A program made the position numbers and the translations under genes. DNA of 64,000 bases from an uncultured Prevotellaceae bacterium (GTDB lineage Bacteria; Bacteroidota; Bacteroidia; Bacteroidales; Bacteroidaceae): contig CADBHI010000003.1 of the NCBI GenBank assembly GCA_902794405.1, positions 1-64,000 of the forward strand, written 5' to 3'. Within the stretch, counting starts at the first letter, position 1. Every line of letters starts with the position of its first letter. The notes below the pieces were generated by a model. That model was not told the DNA's origin, did not search any database, and worked only from the letters and a program-made list of their open reading frames with translations. Shown one piece after another: positions 26,946 to 34,834 of this stretch.

Positions 26946-28962
26946 GGCAGGTGTGCCTCTGACGGCCATGTCCGACTGGGGATGGCATAAGTTCGAAAAC
27001 ACCGACAGCCTGACACCGTCTGAATCTGAAAAGTCGTTTGACCTCGGACACGGGCATCAAGAAGTCTATGCTGTAGAATACAAGAAAGCCGAAGATGGCC
27101 GACATCAAAAGGCCACTGAGTACTTCCGCGTGAACCCTCATCGTCTGAACCTCGGTGTTATTGGTCTCGACTTAAAAGATGCAGGAGATAGGACTATTGA
27201 GCTGCATTCACTTACTGACATTCATCAGGAGCAACAACTCTACGATGGCATCATCACCTCTCAATTCAAGGCCAACGGTTGTCCTGTCAACGTTATTACT
27301 GCTGCCTTGCAGGACCATGATGCTGTAGTCTATCGCATAGCGTCTCCGCTGTTCAGCAACGGTCGTGCCAGCATCAGCATCCGATTTCCATACCCTACCG
27401 GCAAGCATGCCGACTGGGCTGCCGACTGGACAAAACCCGAACGGCATTCCTCACGCATCGTAACACAATGCGACCATGCTGCCATCATTGAGCATGTCAT
27501 CGATTCCACCTGCTATTATTTGACGCTTAGCTGGCAGGGGGATGCCACTCTTACTGAGTGTGACCGTCACTACTTTGAACTGTCGACTACCGACGACGTT
27601 CTCTCTTTCAAGGCTGAGTACAGTCCGCTGCGTAGCGATGCTGCTACAATCCCCACTCTCGTCTTCGACCAGGAGCTGAGGGCTATTATCAAGAGCTGGA
27701 ACCGCTGGTGGCAGCAGGGAGCCATAGTCGACTTCTCACAATGTACTGACCCACGTGCCAAGGAACTAGAACGCCGCGTAGTGCTGTCACAATACCTGAC
27801 GCAGGTAAACTGCGCAAACAATCTGCCGCCGCAGGAGACTGGTCTGACATATAACTCCTGGTTCGGCCGTCCGCACTTGGAAATGGCTTGGTGGCATCTC
27901 GTTGACTTTGCCCTTTGGAATCACCCCGAGGTCGTGGCTAAGATACTCGATTGGTACAATGACGTGGCTTATCCAGAGGCCAAAAAGATTGCTAAGCGGC
28001 AGGGGTTCAAGGGCATTCGATGGATGAAGATGACCGATCCCTGGGCTGGTGAAGCACCTTCCAACACAGGCAGTTTCCTCATTTGGCAACAACCGCATTA
28101 CATCTATTTGGCTGAAGAGATGTATCGTGCCAATCCCACCGCAGAGACGCTCAAGAAGTACGGCGAGCTGGTAGAGCAGACCGCTGCATTCATGGCTGAT
28201 TTTGTAAGCAGGAAAGCTTATGGACCTTACTTCTTACAAGGCGAGACCGCTATGCAGGAATCCATGTCGAAAGACTTCAGCTACAATCATCCTTTCGAGT
28301 TGGCTTACTGGCAGTATGGTCTCAGCGTAGCCCAACTGTGGCGCGAACGCCAAGGGATGTCCCGCGTTGAGCTATGGGACGATATCATCAGTAACCTATC
28401 GCCTCTTCCTATGAATAATGACGGCATTTACAACGCAGGACTACCGAAAGGAAAGACCGATAGCCTAATGAGTTTCGACCCCTTCGATGCTGTAGCCTCA
28501 GGTGCCAATCCTGTTATCTCGACAGAGACCTTTGAGGAGAAATGTCGCAACGACCACCCCGCCGTACTTGGTCCCTTCGGCATGCTTCCAACCAGTTCAG
28601 TAAGCAGCAACTTAGTCGCTGCAAACAAGACCATGGATTGGGTGATGCTGAATTGGAACTGGGCCACCACTTGGGGCTGGGACTACGGTATGATAGCCAT
28701 GACCGCAGCCCGTCTCGGACAGCCCGAAACGGCTTTGAAGGCTCTGCTCATCGATACACAGAAGAATACCTACCTCAAGAACGGGCATAACTTCCAGACA
28801 TCCGACCGTCTGCGCATCTACTTGCCTGGTAACGGTGCGCTGCTGACTGCTATTGCCATGATGTGTGCCGGATGGGACGGTTGTCAGATACCATACAATC
28901 CAGGCCTCCCCAACGACGGCACTTGGAACGTGCGCTGGGAAGGCCTGCAACGTATGCAATAA
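26935..28962 (+). CDS. C-terminal six-hairpin glycosidase domain of the same gene, shifted frame
   Basis: From 26935 (FDFEAGVPLTAMSDWGWHKF) the sequence continues the domain begun at the end of the GH28-GH105 frame for 675 codons. A beta-sandwich-like half (to about 230) is followed by an alpha-helical half with GLTYNSWFGRPHLEMAWWHL, IRWMKMTDPWAGEAP, NHPFELAYWQYGL and WNWATTWGWDYGM. These recall (alpha/alpha)6-barrel glycosidases related to GH65/GH95; I cannot assign a family. There is no signal peptide and no plausible start (the open frame reaches a TTG at 26893), so independent expression is unlikely. Restored, the product would be about 1600 residues with three catalytic modules for pectic rhamnogalacturonan. 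Confidence 0.7.
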   Translation, partial: FDFEAGVPLTAMSDWGWHKFENTDSLTPSESEKSFDLGHGHQEVYAVEYKKAEDGRHQKATEYFRVNPHRLNLGVIGLDLKDAGDRTIELHSLTDIHQEQQLYDGIITSQFKANGCPVNVITAALQDHDAVVYRIASPLFSNGRASISIRFPYPTGKHADWAADWTKPERHSSRIVTQCDHAAIIEHVIDSTCYYLTLSWQGDATLTECDRHYFELSTTDDVLSFKAEYSPLRSDAATIPTLVFDQELRAIIKSWNRWWQQGAIVDFSQCTDPRAKELERRVVLSQYLTQVNCANNLPPQETGLTYNSWFGRPHLEMAWWHLVDFALWNHPEVVAKILDWYNDVAYPEAKKIAKRQGFKGIRWMKMTDPWAGEAPSNTGSFLIWQQPHYIYLAEEMYRANPTAETLKKYGELVEQTAAFMADFVSRKAYGPYFLQGETAMQESMSKDFSYNHPFELAYWQYGLSVAQLWRERQGMSRVELWDDIISNLSPLPMNNDGIYNAGLPKGKTDSLMSFDPFDAVASGANPVISTETFEEKCRNDHPAVLGPFGMLPTSSVSSNLVAANKTMDWVMLNWNWATTWGWDYGMIAMTAARLGQPETALKALLIDTQKNTYLKNGHNFQTSDRLRIYLPGNGALLTAIAMMCAGWDGCQIPYNPGLPNDGTWNVRWEGLQRMQ

Positions 28963-28983
28963 ACAAGCGAAAGTAATCTCCGC

Positions 28984-30636
28984 TTATTTCAATTTATAAA
29001 CTACCGCACTACGGGCTGCAACTGCAATCCTTACAGAACTATCGGCTTTCAAATCAAGAACTGTAGAAGTGTCATTTAACAAGTCGGTGGCGTAGTACGC
29101 CTTTTGGCGCAGCTCCAAAAACTCAAAAGCATGTGCAGGAATAACGACATCCACCTGAGCGTCGGCATCATCGAAATTGGCCACAACAAGCAGCAGACTG
29201 TTTCCCGACTTTCTGAGGAACATATACTGACGATGGTACTGCCCATTCATATACATCAGATCGTAGAACAGTCCTTCGCTGACTGCTTTCTCTTTTCGGG
29301 CAATTCCCAATACCTTATTGTATATTGCAGCTAACGCCTGCTCTTCAGCCGTCAATTGTTTCTTGTCAGCACGGTAAAGAGTACCCACTGTCCAGTAGTC
29401 AAAAATAGTCGTTCTTCCGTCGTGACCACTGAAACCTTCCTGGTCCATGCCCCGCTCGCCATATTCCTGTCCGGCGTAGAGCATGAATGGATTCTGCTGC
29501 ATCAGCACATTCGTCACCAGCGCCGGAACAGCCTTTCGTCCGTCGGCAGCAAAAAAGTCACTGGCAATACGCAGTTCGTCGTGGTTCTCTAAGAAGTATA
29601 ACATGTGGTCACGAATGTCGTCGTTCTGCTGCCAGGCACCGGTAATGGCATGCGTAGACTGCTGTCCACGGATAACCTGGAACATAGTGTCATACATGCC
29701 CACCTTATCATACAGATAGTCGAAACCGCTGTACAGGTAATGGCGATACTCGGCAGGATTATAGACCTCGCCGATGAACACCAAATCAGGATATTTCTTT
29801 TTCACCTGATTCGTAGCGTATGCCCAAAACTCTGCAGGTACCATCTCGGCCATGTCGCAACGGAAACCGTCAATACCCTTCTTAGCCCAGAACAACAGGA
29901 TGTCGGTCATCTTCTTCCAGGTTGAGGGTATGGGGTCAAAGTGTCCTACACGCCCGGCATAGTAGTCTACGCCATAGTTCAGTTTTACCGTCTCATACCA
30001 ATCGTTCTTTCCTGGTGAATTGTTAAAGCAGTCGTTGCCGGTAGACTTTGCCGGCTCCTCGATATATGGCTCTGATTCACCGTTATAGAGATCGAAGTTA
30101 GGTGAGAAGCGCTGGCCAGGACAATAGTAGAAGTTATTCTGAGGGTCAAAGCCATTCTCAGGGTTGTCGCCCTCTCCTAAGTCTTTCACACCACGGGGTT
30201 TGCAAATACTCTTATACTGACGAGCCACATGGTTGGGCACAAAGTCAATAATCACCTTCATGCCAGCCTTATGCGTGCGTTCCACCAACTGCGTAAACTC
30301 CTCCATACGCTTGTCTACATTGACAGACAAGTCTGGGTCGACGTCGTAGTAGTCGGTAATGGCATAGGGAGAACCTGCCTTACCCTTCACCACCGATGGG
30401 TGCTGACGGGGAATACCGAAGCTACTGTAGTCAGTCGTAGTAGCATGACGAATAATACCCGTGTACCAGATATGGCTCACGCCCATCTGACTGATTCTTT
30501 TCAGTACAGTGGGCGTGAAGTCGTTCATTTTACCGCATCCATTTTCCTCAATCGTGCCATTAGGCTTGCACGTTTGATTCTTATTCCCGTAAAGTCGGGT
30601 AAAGATTTGGTAGATGATAATCTTATTCGATGCCAT
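28984..30636 (-). CDS. Cytoplasmic alpha-amylase family protein (GH13)
   Basis: A 550-residue GH13 enzyme acting on alpha-glucans. Conserved regions are in order: VIIDFVPNHVA (region I, near residue 129), GIDGFRCDMAEM with nucleophile Asp (near 267), LVFIGEVYNP with acid/base Glu (near 298) and FLENHDELR with the third Asp (near 361). A C-terminal beta domain follows. There is no signal peptide, so it probably acts inside the cell on imported maltodextrin or glycogen. Its start overlaps the end of fabD by 14 bp, which implies shared transcription, an odd pairing by function. It converges with the pectinase gene, 21 bp away. Confidence 0.88.
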   Translation of the reverse strand: MASNKIIIYQIFTRLYGNKNQTCKPNGTIEENGCGKMNDFTPTVLKRISQMGVSHIWYTGIIRHATTTDYSSFGIPRQHPSVVKGKAGSPYAITDYYDVDPDLSVNVDKRMEEFTQLVERTHKAGMKVIIDFVPNHVARQYKSICKPRGVKDLGEGDNPENGFDPQNNFYYCPGQRFSPNFDLYNGESEPYIEEPAKSTGNDCFNNSPGKNDWYETVKLNYGVDYYAGRVGHFDPIPSTWKKMTDILLFWAKKGIDGFRCDMAEMVPAEFWAYATNQVKKKYPDLVFIGEVYNPAEYRHYLYSGFDYLYDKVGMYDTMFQVIRGQQSTHAITGAWQQNDDIRDHMLYFLENHDELRIASDFFAADGRKAVPALVTNVLMQQNPFMLYAGQEYGERGMDQEGFSGHDGRTTIFDYWTVGTLYRADKKQLTAEEQALAAIYNKVLGIARKEKAVSEGLFYDLMYMNGQYHRQYMFLRKSGNSLLLVVANFDDADAQVDVVIPAHAFEFLELRQKAYYATDLLNDTSTVLDLKADSSVRIAVAARSAVVYKLK

Positions 30637-31510
30637 GAGCTATCACCTCGCTATTGATTTTGGCAATCATTCCACGAAGGGCCTTTCCAGGGCCACACTC
30701 TGTGAAGTCGGTAGCACCGTCGGCAACCATCGACTGTACACATTGTGTCCAACGTACCGACGAGGTGAGCTGAGCAATGAGGTTCTGCTTGATATCTGCA
30801 GGATCAGTATGGGGCTTGCCGTCCACATTCTGATAGACAGGACACTTAGGCGTCTGGAACTCCGTCTTCTCGATAGCAGCCTGAAGCTCATCCTTGGCAG
30901 GCTGCATCAGGGGTGAGTGGAATGCACCGCCCACCTTCAGGGGCAGGGCACGCTTGGCACCAGCAGCTTTCAACTGCTCGCATGCCTCGTTGATGGCATC
31001 AACATTGCCACTAATGACAATCTGTCCGGGATTATTGTAGTTGGCACAAACCACGACATAGCCTTCCTTATTGATGCCAGCACAGATCTCCTCTACCTTC
31101 TCATCAGGCAGACCGATAATGGCGGCCATTGTTGAAGGAGCAGCCTCGCAAGCCTTCTGCATAGCCATAGCACGGGCATAAACCAGCTTCAGGCCATCCT
31201 CAAACGACAAAGCACCAGCTGCTACCAATGCCGAGAACTCACCGAGCGAATGGCCGGCAGTCATATCAGGGTCGAATGCGTCACCCATACAGAAAGCCGA
31301 GATGACTGAATGCAGGAAGACGGCAGGCTGTGTCACCTTCGTCTGCTTCAGGTCATCGTCAGTACCTTCAAACATGATGTCGGTAATGCGGTAACCCAAG
31401 ATTTCGTTAGCCTGTTCAAACAATTCTTTTGCTTTAGGGTTGTTGTCGTACAGGTCCTTGCCCATACCCACAAACTGTGCCCCCTGTCCGGGGAATACAA
31501 ATGCTTTCAT
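30623..31510 (-). CDS. fabD: Malonyl-CoA:ACP transacylase
   Basis: Loads malonyl groups onto acyl carrier protein for fatty-acid synthesis; 295 residues. The N-terminal FPGQGAQFVGMGKDLY, the nucleophile elbow GHSLGEFSAL with catalytic Ser (near residue 91), the conserved Arg in YARAMAMQKA, and the catalytic His in VGGAFHSPLM (near 196-205) are all present. A consensus promoter lies 37 bp upstream. The neighbouring leftward gene tilS ends beyond that promoter. Confidence 0.95.
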   Translation of the reverse strand: MKAFVFPGQGAQFVGMGKDLYDNNPKAKELFEQANEILGYRITDIMFEGTDDDLKQTKVTQPAVFLHSVISAFCMGDAFDPDMTAGHSLGEFSALVAAGALSFEDGLKLVYARAMAMQKACEAAPSTMAAIIGLPDEKVEEICAGINKEGYVVVCANYNNPGQIVISGNVDAINEACEQLKAAGAKRALPLKVGGAFHSPLMQPAKDELQAAIEKTEFQTPKCPVYQNVDGKPHTDPADIKQNLIAQLTSSVRWTQCVQSMVADGATDFTECGPGKALRGMIAKINSEVIAHGIE

Positions 31511-31546
31511 TATTCTTTCTTTTGGTTAAACGTTGATTTGCGGGTG

Positions 31547-31578
31547 CAAAGGTACATAAAAGTCGGCGAATAACCAAA
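31547..31578 (-). promoter_or_regulatory. fabD promoter
   Basis: On the minus strand TTTG (31575-31578) precedes TACCTTTG (31547-31554) by 20 bp. The -33 element lies 6-9 bp past the tilS stop codon. Confidence 0.7.
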
Positions 31579-31583
31579 TATAT

Positions 31584-32921
31584 TCAGGTATTTCCGCCAT
31601 TTGTAGCTTCATAACTGACAATGAGCACCTGATTCGTAGAGGAATCTACGGCAAAGCGTTGGTCTGTGCGCATGCCAACAAGCCATACGATGCATCCCTC
31701 TCTGTCGGTAACCACTAACTGGCGCTTCTTGTCTATCAGCGAACACTTTCGGTCAGTCAGGAAATCGCTGACCAGCCGACTTCCCTTCATACCAAAAGGC
31801 TGGAAACGGTCGCCCGTCTGCACAGGCCGCAGGGTAAGTGGGAATACTACTTTATCGGCGTCGAGCGTAGCACAGTAGGCCTCTTTGCTCACATGGACTT
31901 CGTTGCTCACCGACACCCGCAGCCTGCCACTATCGGCATGTCGATAGGTGCCTTCTTCTGGAATACGAAGTACGGGCAACGGTTCACGATGCGCCTCAAT
32001 AAGCAATCGTCCGCGGTCGACCACAGCATCATGAGTTGCCGACGAGAACGTTCTGCCTGAAGGTCCCGTCAACGCAGAGAAAACCTGTTCCACCTGCGAC
32101 GGCATAAAACCACGTGGTGTCAGCAGTTCATAGAGTACACTTTCGGGCGACGTTTCTTTCATAAGAGCGGCAATCTCGACAGCTTTCCCATCGAACACCT
32201 TGTCCATCGACTGCTGAATCGCCTGGTCATAAAGCTGTTCAACCTCTGACAAATGACGAGCGGTCTTGGCTATGTTCTCGGCTACAGCGGGATTGATTTC
32301 CTGTAAGAGGGGTATCACCTGAAGGCGAAGCTTGTTGCGCACCACATCAGGCACCAGATTCGTACTATCAGTCACGAACGGCTGTCCTATGCCTTCGAGA
32401 TAGCTTACAATCTGCTCACGACTCAGACAGAGCAGCGGCCTCACCACATGTCCATTCCTCGGACGAATACCCGTCAGCCCATGAATCCCTGTACCCCGTA
32501 CAAGATTCATCAGCAATGTTTCAACGGCATCGTCACGATGGTGGGCCACACAGACTTCTTCGGCTCCAATATCCTGTCGTAATTGCTCGAAATAACGGTA
32601 ACGCAACTGGCGTGCAGCCATTTCAATGCTTACTTGATGTAATTCGGCATAAGCTACTGTATCAAAATGGATTAAGTGAAGCTTTACTTCTACCTTCTCA
32701 CACAGCTCACGCACGAAGATCTCATCACGGTTGGACTCTTCGCCACGAAGATGAAAGTTGCAATGAACAGCCTCCATCGTGTAGCCCAACCGTTTCAGAA
32801 TGAGCAACAAGGCCACACTGTCGGCACCACCGCTAAGTGCCACAAGGTGTAGGGCATCGGCTGACAGCAACTGTTCCTTGGCAATATACTGCCTGACTGT
32901 TTCTTCAATCTTCCTCAACAC
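31584..32921 (-). CDS. tilS: tRNA(Ile)-lysidine synthetase
   Basis: ATP-dependent enzyme that converts cytidine 34 of tRNA-Ile(CAU) to lysidine, changing its identity from Met to Ile; essential in nearly all bacteria. The 445-residue protein has the PP-loop ATPase motif LSGGADSVALLL (near residue 29), the HCNFHLRGEES motif near 54, AHHRDDAVETLLMNLVRGTG near 129 and the C-terminal TilS substrate domain (PLTLRPVQTGDRFQPFGMKG). It starts 12 bp after the methyltransferase gene stops, in a leftward three-gene unit. Confidence 0.93.
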   Translation of the reverse strand: MLRKIEETVRQYIAKEQLLSADALHLVALSGGADSVALLLILKRLGYTMEAVHCNFHLRGEESNRDEIFVRELCEKVEVKLHLIHFDTVAYAELHQVSIEMAARQLRYRYFEQLRQDIGAEEVCVAHHRDDAVETLLMNLVRGTGIHGLTGIRPRNGHVVRPLLCLSREQIVSYLEGIGQPFVTDSTNLVPDVVRNKLRLQVIPLLQEINPAVAENIAKTARHLSEVEQLYDQAIQQSMDKVFDGKAVEIAALMKETSPESVLYELLTPRGFMPSQVEQVFSALTGPSGRTFSSATHDAVVDRGRLLIEAHREPLPVLRIPEEGTYRHADSGRLRVSVSNEVHVSKEAYCATLDADKVVFPLTLRPVQTGDRFQPFGMKGSRLVSDFLTDRKCSLIDKKRQLVVTDREGCIVWLVGMRTDQRFAVDSSTNQVLIVSYEATNGGNT

Positions 32922-32932
32922 CTTACTCCTTA

Positions 32933-34108
32933 CTACTCAACATAAAGCACCAGACCTTTCAGGTATTCGCCCTCAGGGTGGTAGATATTGACTGGATGGT
33001 CAGCCGGCTGATGCAGCTGGTGAAGGATGCGCACTTTGCGACGAGCCAATGCTGCAGCCGTGAATACTGCGTTACGGAAGTTGTCCTTGGTCACCACCTG
33101 AGAACACGAGAAGGTAAACAGCACGCCACCTGGCTGTATCACCTGAAGCGCCTTCTGGTTCAGACGCGTATAGCCTTTCAGGGCGTTATGCAATGCACCA
33201 CGATGCTTAGCAAAAGCGGGTGGGTCAAGTATAATAAGGTCATACTGATTATTGTCCTTTATGCTATCCAGATACTTGAAAGCATCCTCACAGAAGGCCT
33301 TGTGACGCGGGTCGCCAGGATAGTTCAAAGCCACATTGCGGTTTGTCAGTTCCACGGCTTTGCCGCTACTGTCAACAGAATGTACCAGCTCTGCCCCGCC
33401 ACGCATGGCATAGAACGAGAAGCCGCCGGTATAGCAGAACATATTCAGCACCTTTCGGCCTTTGGCAAAACGTTCGAGCAAGGCGCGGTTCTCGCGCTGG
33501 TCGACAAAGAAGCCCGTCTTCTGGCCACGCAGCCAGTCCACATAGAAGTTCAGGCCGTTCTCTATGGCCACATTGTCGTCGCTGCCACCATAGAGGAACC
33601 CGTTTTCAGGCTCCATATAAGGTAGAGTTGTCTCACTCTTATAATATACATGACTAATGCGCTCCCCCATCACCTTGACAAGCTGGGCAGCAATCTGCTT
33701 CCGCTGTAGGTGCATACCAATACTGTGGGCCTGCATCACGGCTGTCTTGTCATAAATGTCAATAATGAGTCCCGGCAAGTGGTCTCCCTCACCGTGTACC
33801 AATCGGTAGGCATTGGTCTGGGGGGCATCCACCAGCCCGATGGACTGACGGAGCGAAAGTGCCGACTGCAGGCGCGAGGCCCAATACTGGTCGTCGATGG
33901 CCACATCCGAAAACGAGAGCACCCTCACGGCAATGGAGCCTTCCTGATAATGGCCCACGGCAATAAAACTACCAGAGGAAGTCACCACCCTTACGACGTC
34001 GCCTTCATTCACATCGTCATCAATATGCTGGATGGCTCCGGAAAAAACCCAGGGATGAAAGCGCTGCAGGCTTTCTTCCTTACCTCTTTTTAATTGTATC
34101 TGTTTCAT
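32933..34108 (-). CDS. Class I SAM-dependent rRNA methyltransferase (RlmI/YccW-like)
   Basis: Probable 23S rRNA cytosine-C5 methyltransferase of 391 residues. An N-terminal PUA domain (RFHPWVFSGAI, VVRVVTSSGSFIAVGHY) is followed by a central domain and a Rossmann SAM-binding domain with motif I at VLNMFCYTGGFSFYAMRGG (near residue 222), a motif resembling catalytic DPP at IILDPPAFAKHRG (near 296) and TFSCSQVV near 338. The FSCSQ cysteine fits an RlmI-type enzyme. It begins with a 4-bp overlap on the upstream exonuclease gene. Confidence 0.88.
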   Translation of the reverse strand: MKQIQLKRGKEESLQRFHPWVFSGAIQHIDDDVNEGDVVRVVTSSGSFIAVGHYQEGSIAVRVLSFSDVAIDDQYWASRLQSALSLRQSIGLVDAPQTNAYRLVHGEGDHLPGLIIDIYDKTAVMQAHSIGMHLQRKQIAAQLVKVMGERISHVYYKSETTLPYMEPENGFLYGGSDDNVAIENGLNFYVDWLRGQKTGFFVDQRENRALLERFAKGRKVLNMFCYTGGFSFYAMRGGAELVHSVDSSGKAVELTNRNVALNYPGDPRHKAFCEDAFKYLDSIKDNNQYDLIILDPPAFAKHRGALHNALKGYTRLNQKALQVIQPGGVLFTFSCSQVVTKDNFRNAVFTAAALARRKVRILHQLHQPADHPVNIYHPEGEYLKGLVLYVE

Positions 34109-34728
34109 TCTTGGTCTGCATTAATTAATTCGTAATCACCCGTCTGACGCAGTCTTTCCAGTTCCTCATAAAGTTGTATGCAAGCCCAGGCATCGGTAGC
34201 GGCATACGCTTTCTGCTTGTCGGTCAGTATGTCGCGCTCCCAATTAGTCAGCTGCTGCGACTTGCTGATCTGCTGCCCGAAGAGGTTGGCGTAGAGTTTC
34301 TGCAGGCTCAAGTCCTCGATACCCATATCCTTCACATAATGCTGGATATCGGTAAAGTTTCCTTCGCTGAAGCTGCCCAGTTTGTGGAGCCCGTTCAGGT
34401 CATCATGCCACGACAGTCCGATCTTCGGCACCGTCGTGTCTTCCAGCAACTGGACGACAGCTGGTGTAAGTCCGATAATGTTCAGACGGAAAAGGAAACA
34501 GGCATCATGGCAGGCCACCTGCAACAATGCCACACGATGGAATGACCCTTTCGAAAACGAGGGTCTCGTCTCTGTGTCGAAACCAAGGATAGGCTGTGTC
34601 AGCAGAAATCGGACTGCTTTTTCAGCCTGTGACCTTGATATGATGACATAAATCCTGCCCTGGAAAACGGCCCGGGGCAAAGAGGGAATACGAGACTTGT
34701 CATACCTGACGTAAATCTGTTTTTTCAT
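34105..34728 (-). CDS. 3'-5' exonuclease domain protein (RNase D/DEDD type)
   Basis: A 207-residue single-domain DEDD exonuclease. Motif Exo I is ILGFDTETRPSF (near residue 49), Exo II is GLSWHDDLNGLHKL near 105-120, and Exo III is YAATDAWACIQLY near 180, which supplies the last Asp. Length and fold fit the small RNase D/WRN-like exonucleases of Bacteroidetes; RNA or DNA substrate is unknown. The open frame extends to 34908, but ATG at 34728 is preferred because homology begins with VRYDKSRIPSLP and a -7 element sits 21 bp upstream. Confidence 0.82.
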   Translation of the reverse strand: MKKQIYVRYDKSRIPSLPRAVFQGRIYVIISRSQAEKAVRFLLTQPILGFDTETRPSFSKGSFHRVALLQVACHDACFLFRLNIIGLTPAVVQLLEDTTVPKIGLSWHDDLNGLHKLGSFSEGNFTDIQHYVKDMGIEDLSLQKLYANLFGQQISKSQQLTNWERDILTDKQKAYAATDAWACIQLYEELERLRQTGDYELINADQE

Positions 34729-34748
34729 TATAAAATCTTTATGAGGTG

Positions 34749-34756
34749 CAAAATTA
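34749..34756 (-). promoter_or_regulatory. -7 element for the exonuclease-methyltransferase-tilS unit
   Basis: TAATTTTG on the minus strand fits TAnnTTTG, 20 bp upstream of the ATG at 34728. The upstream TTTG is not at standard spacing (14 bp). Confidence 0.4.
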
Positions 34757-34800
34757 CGAAAAAAATAGCACAAACATGGTAAAATGTGGAAAAAATCAAC

Positions 34801-34808
34801 TACTTTTG
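34801..34808 (+). promoter_or_regulatory. -7 element of ftsK
   Basis: TACTTTTG fits TAnnTTTG and lies 26 bp upstream of the ftsK ATG. A convincing -33 element is not seen. Confidence 0.5.
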
Positions 34809-34834
34809 CACAGAAATTCAACTTACACAGAGAA

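Noticed and set aside
26893..28962. Independent glycosidase gene
   Set aside because: It would start at TTG without signal peptide, in the middle of a domain that begins in the preceding frame; a frameshift explains it better.
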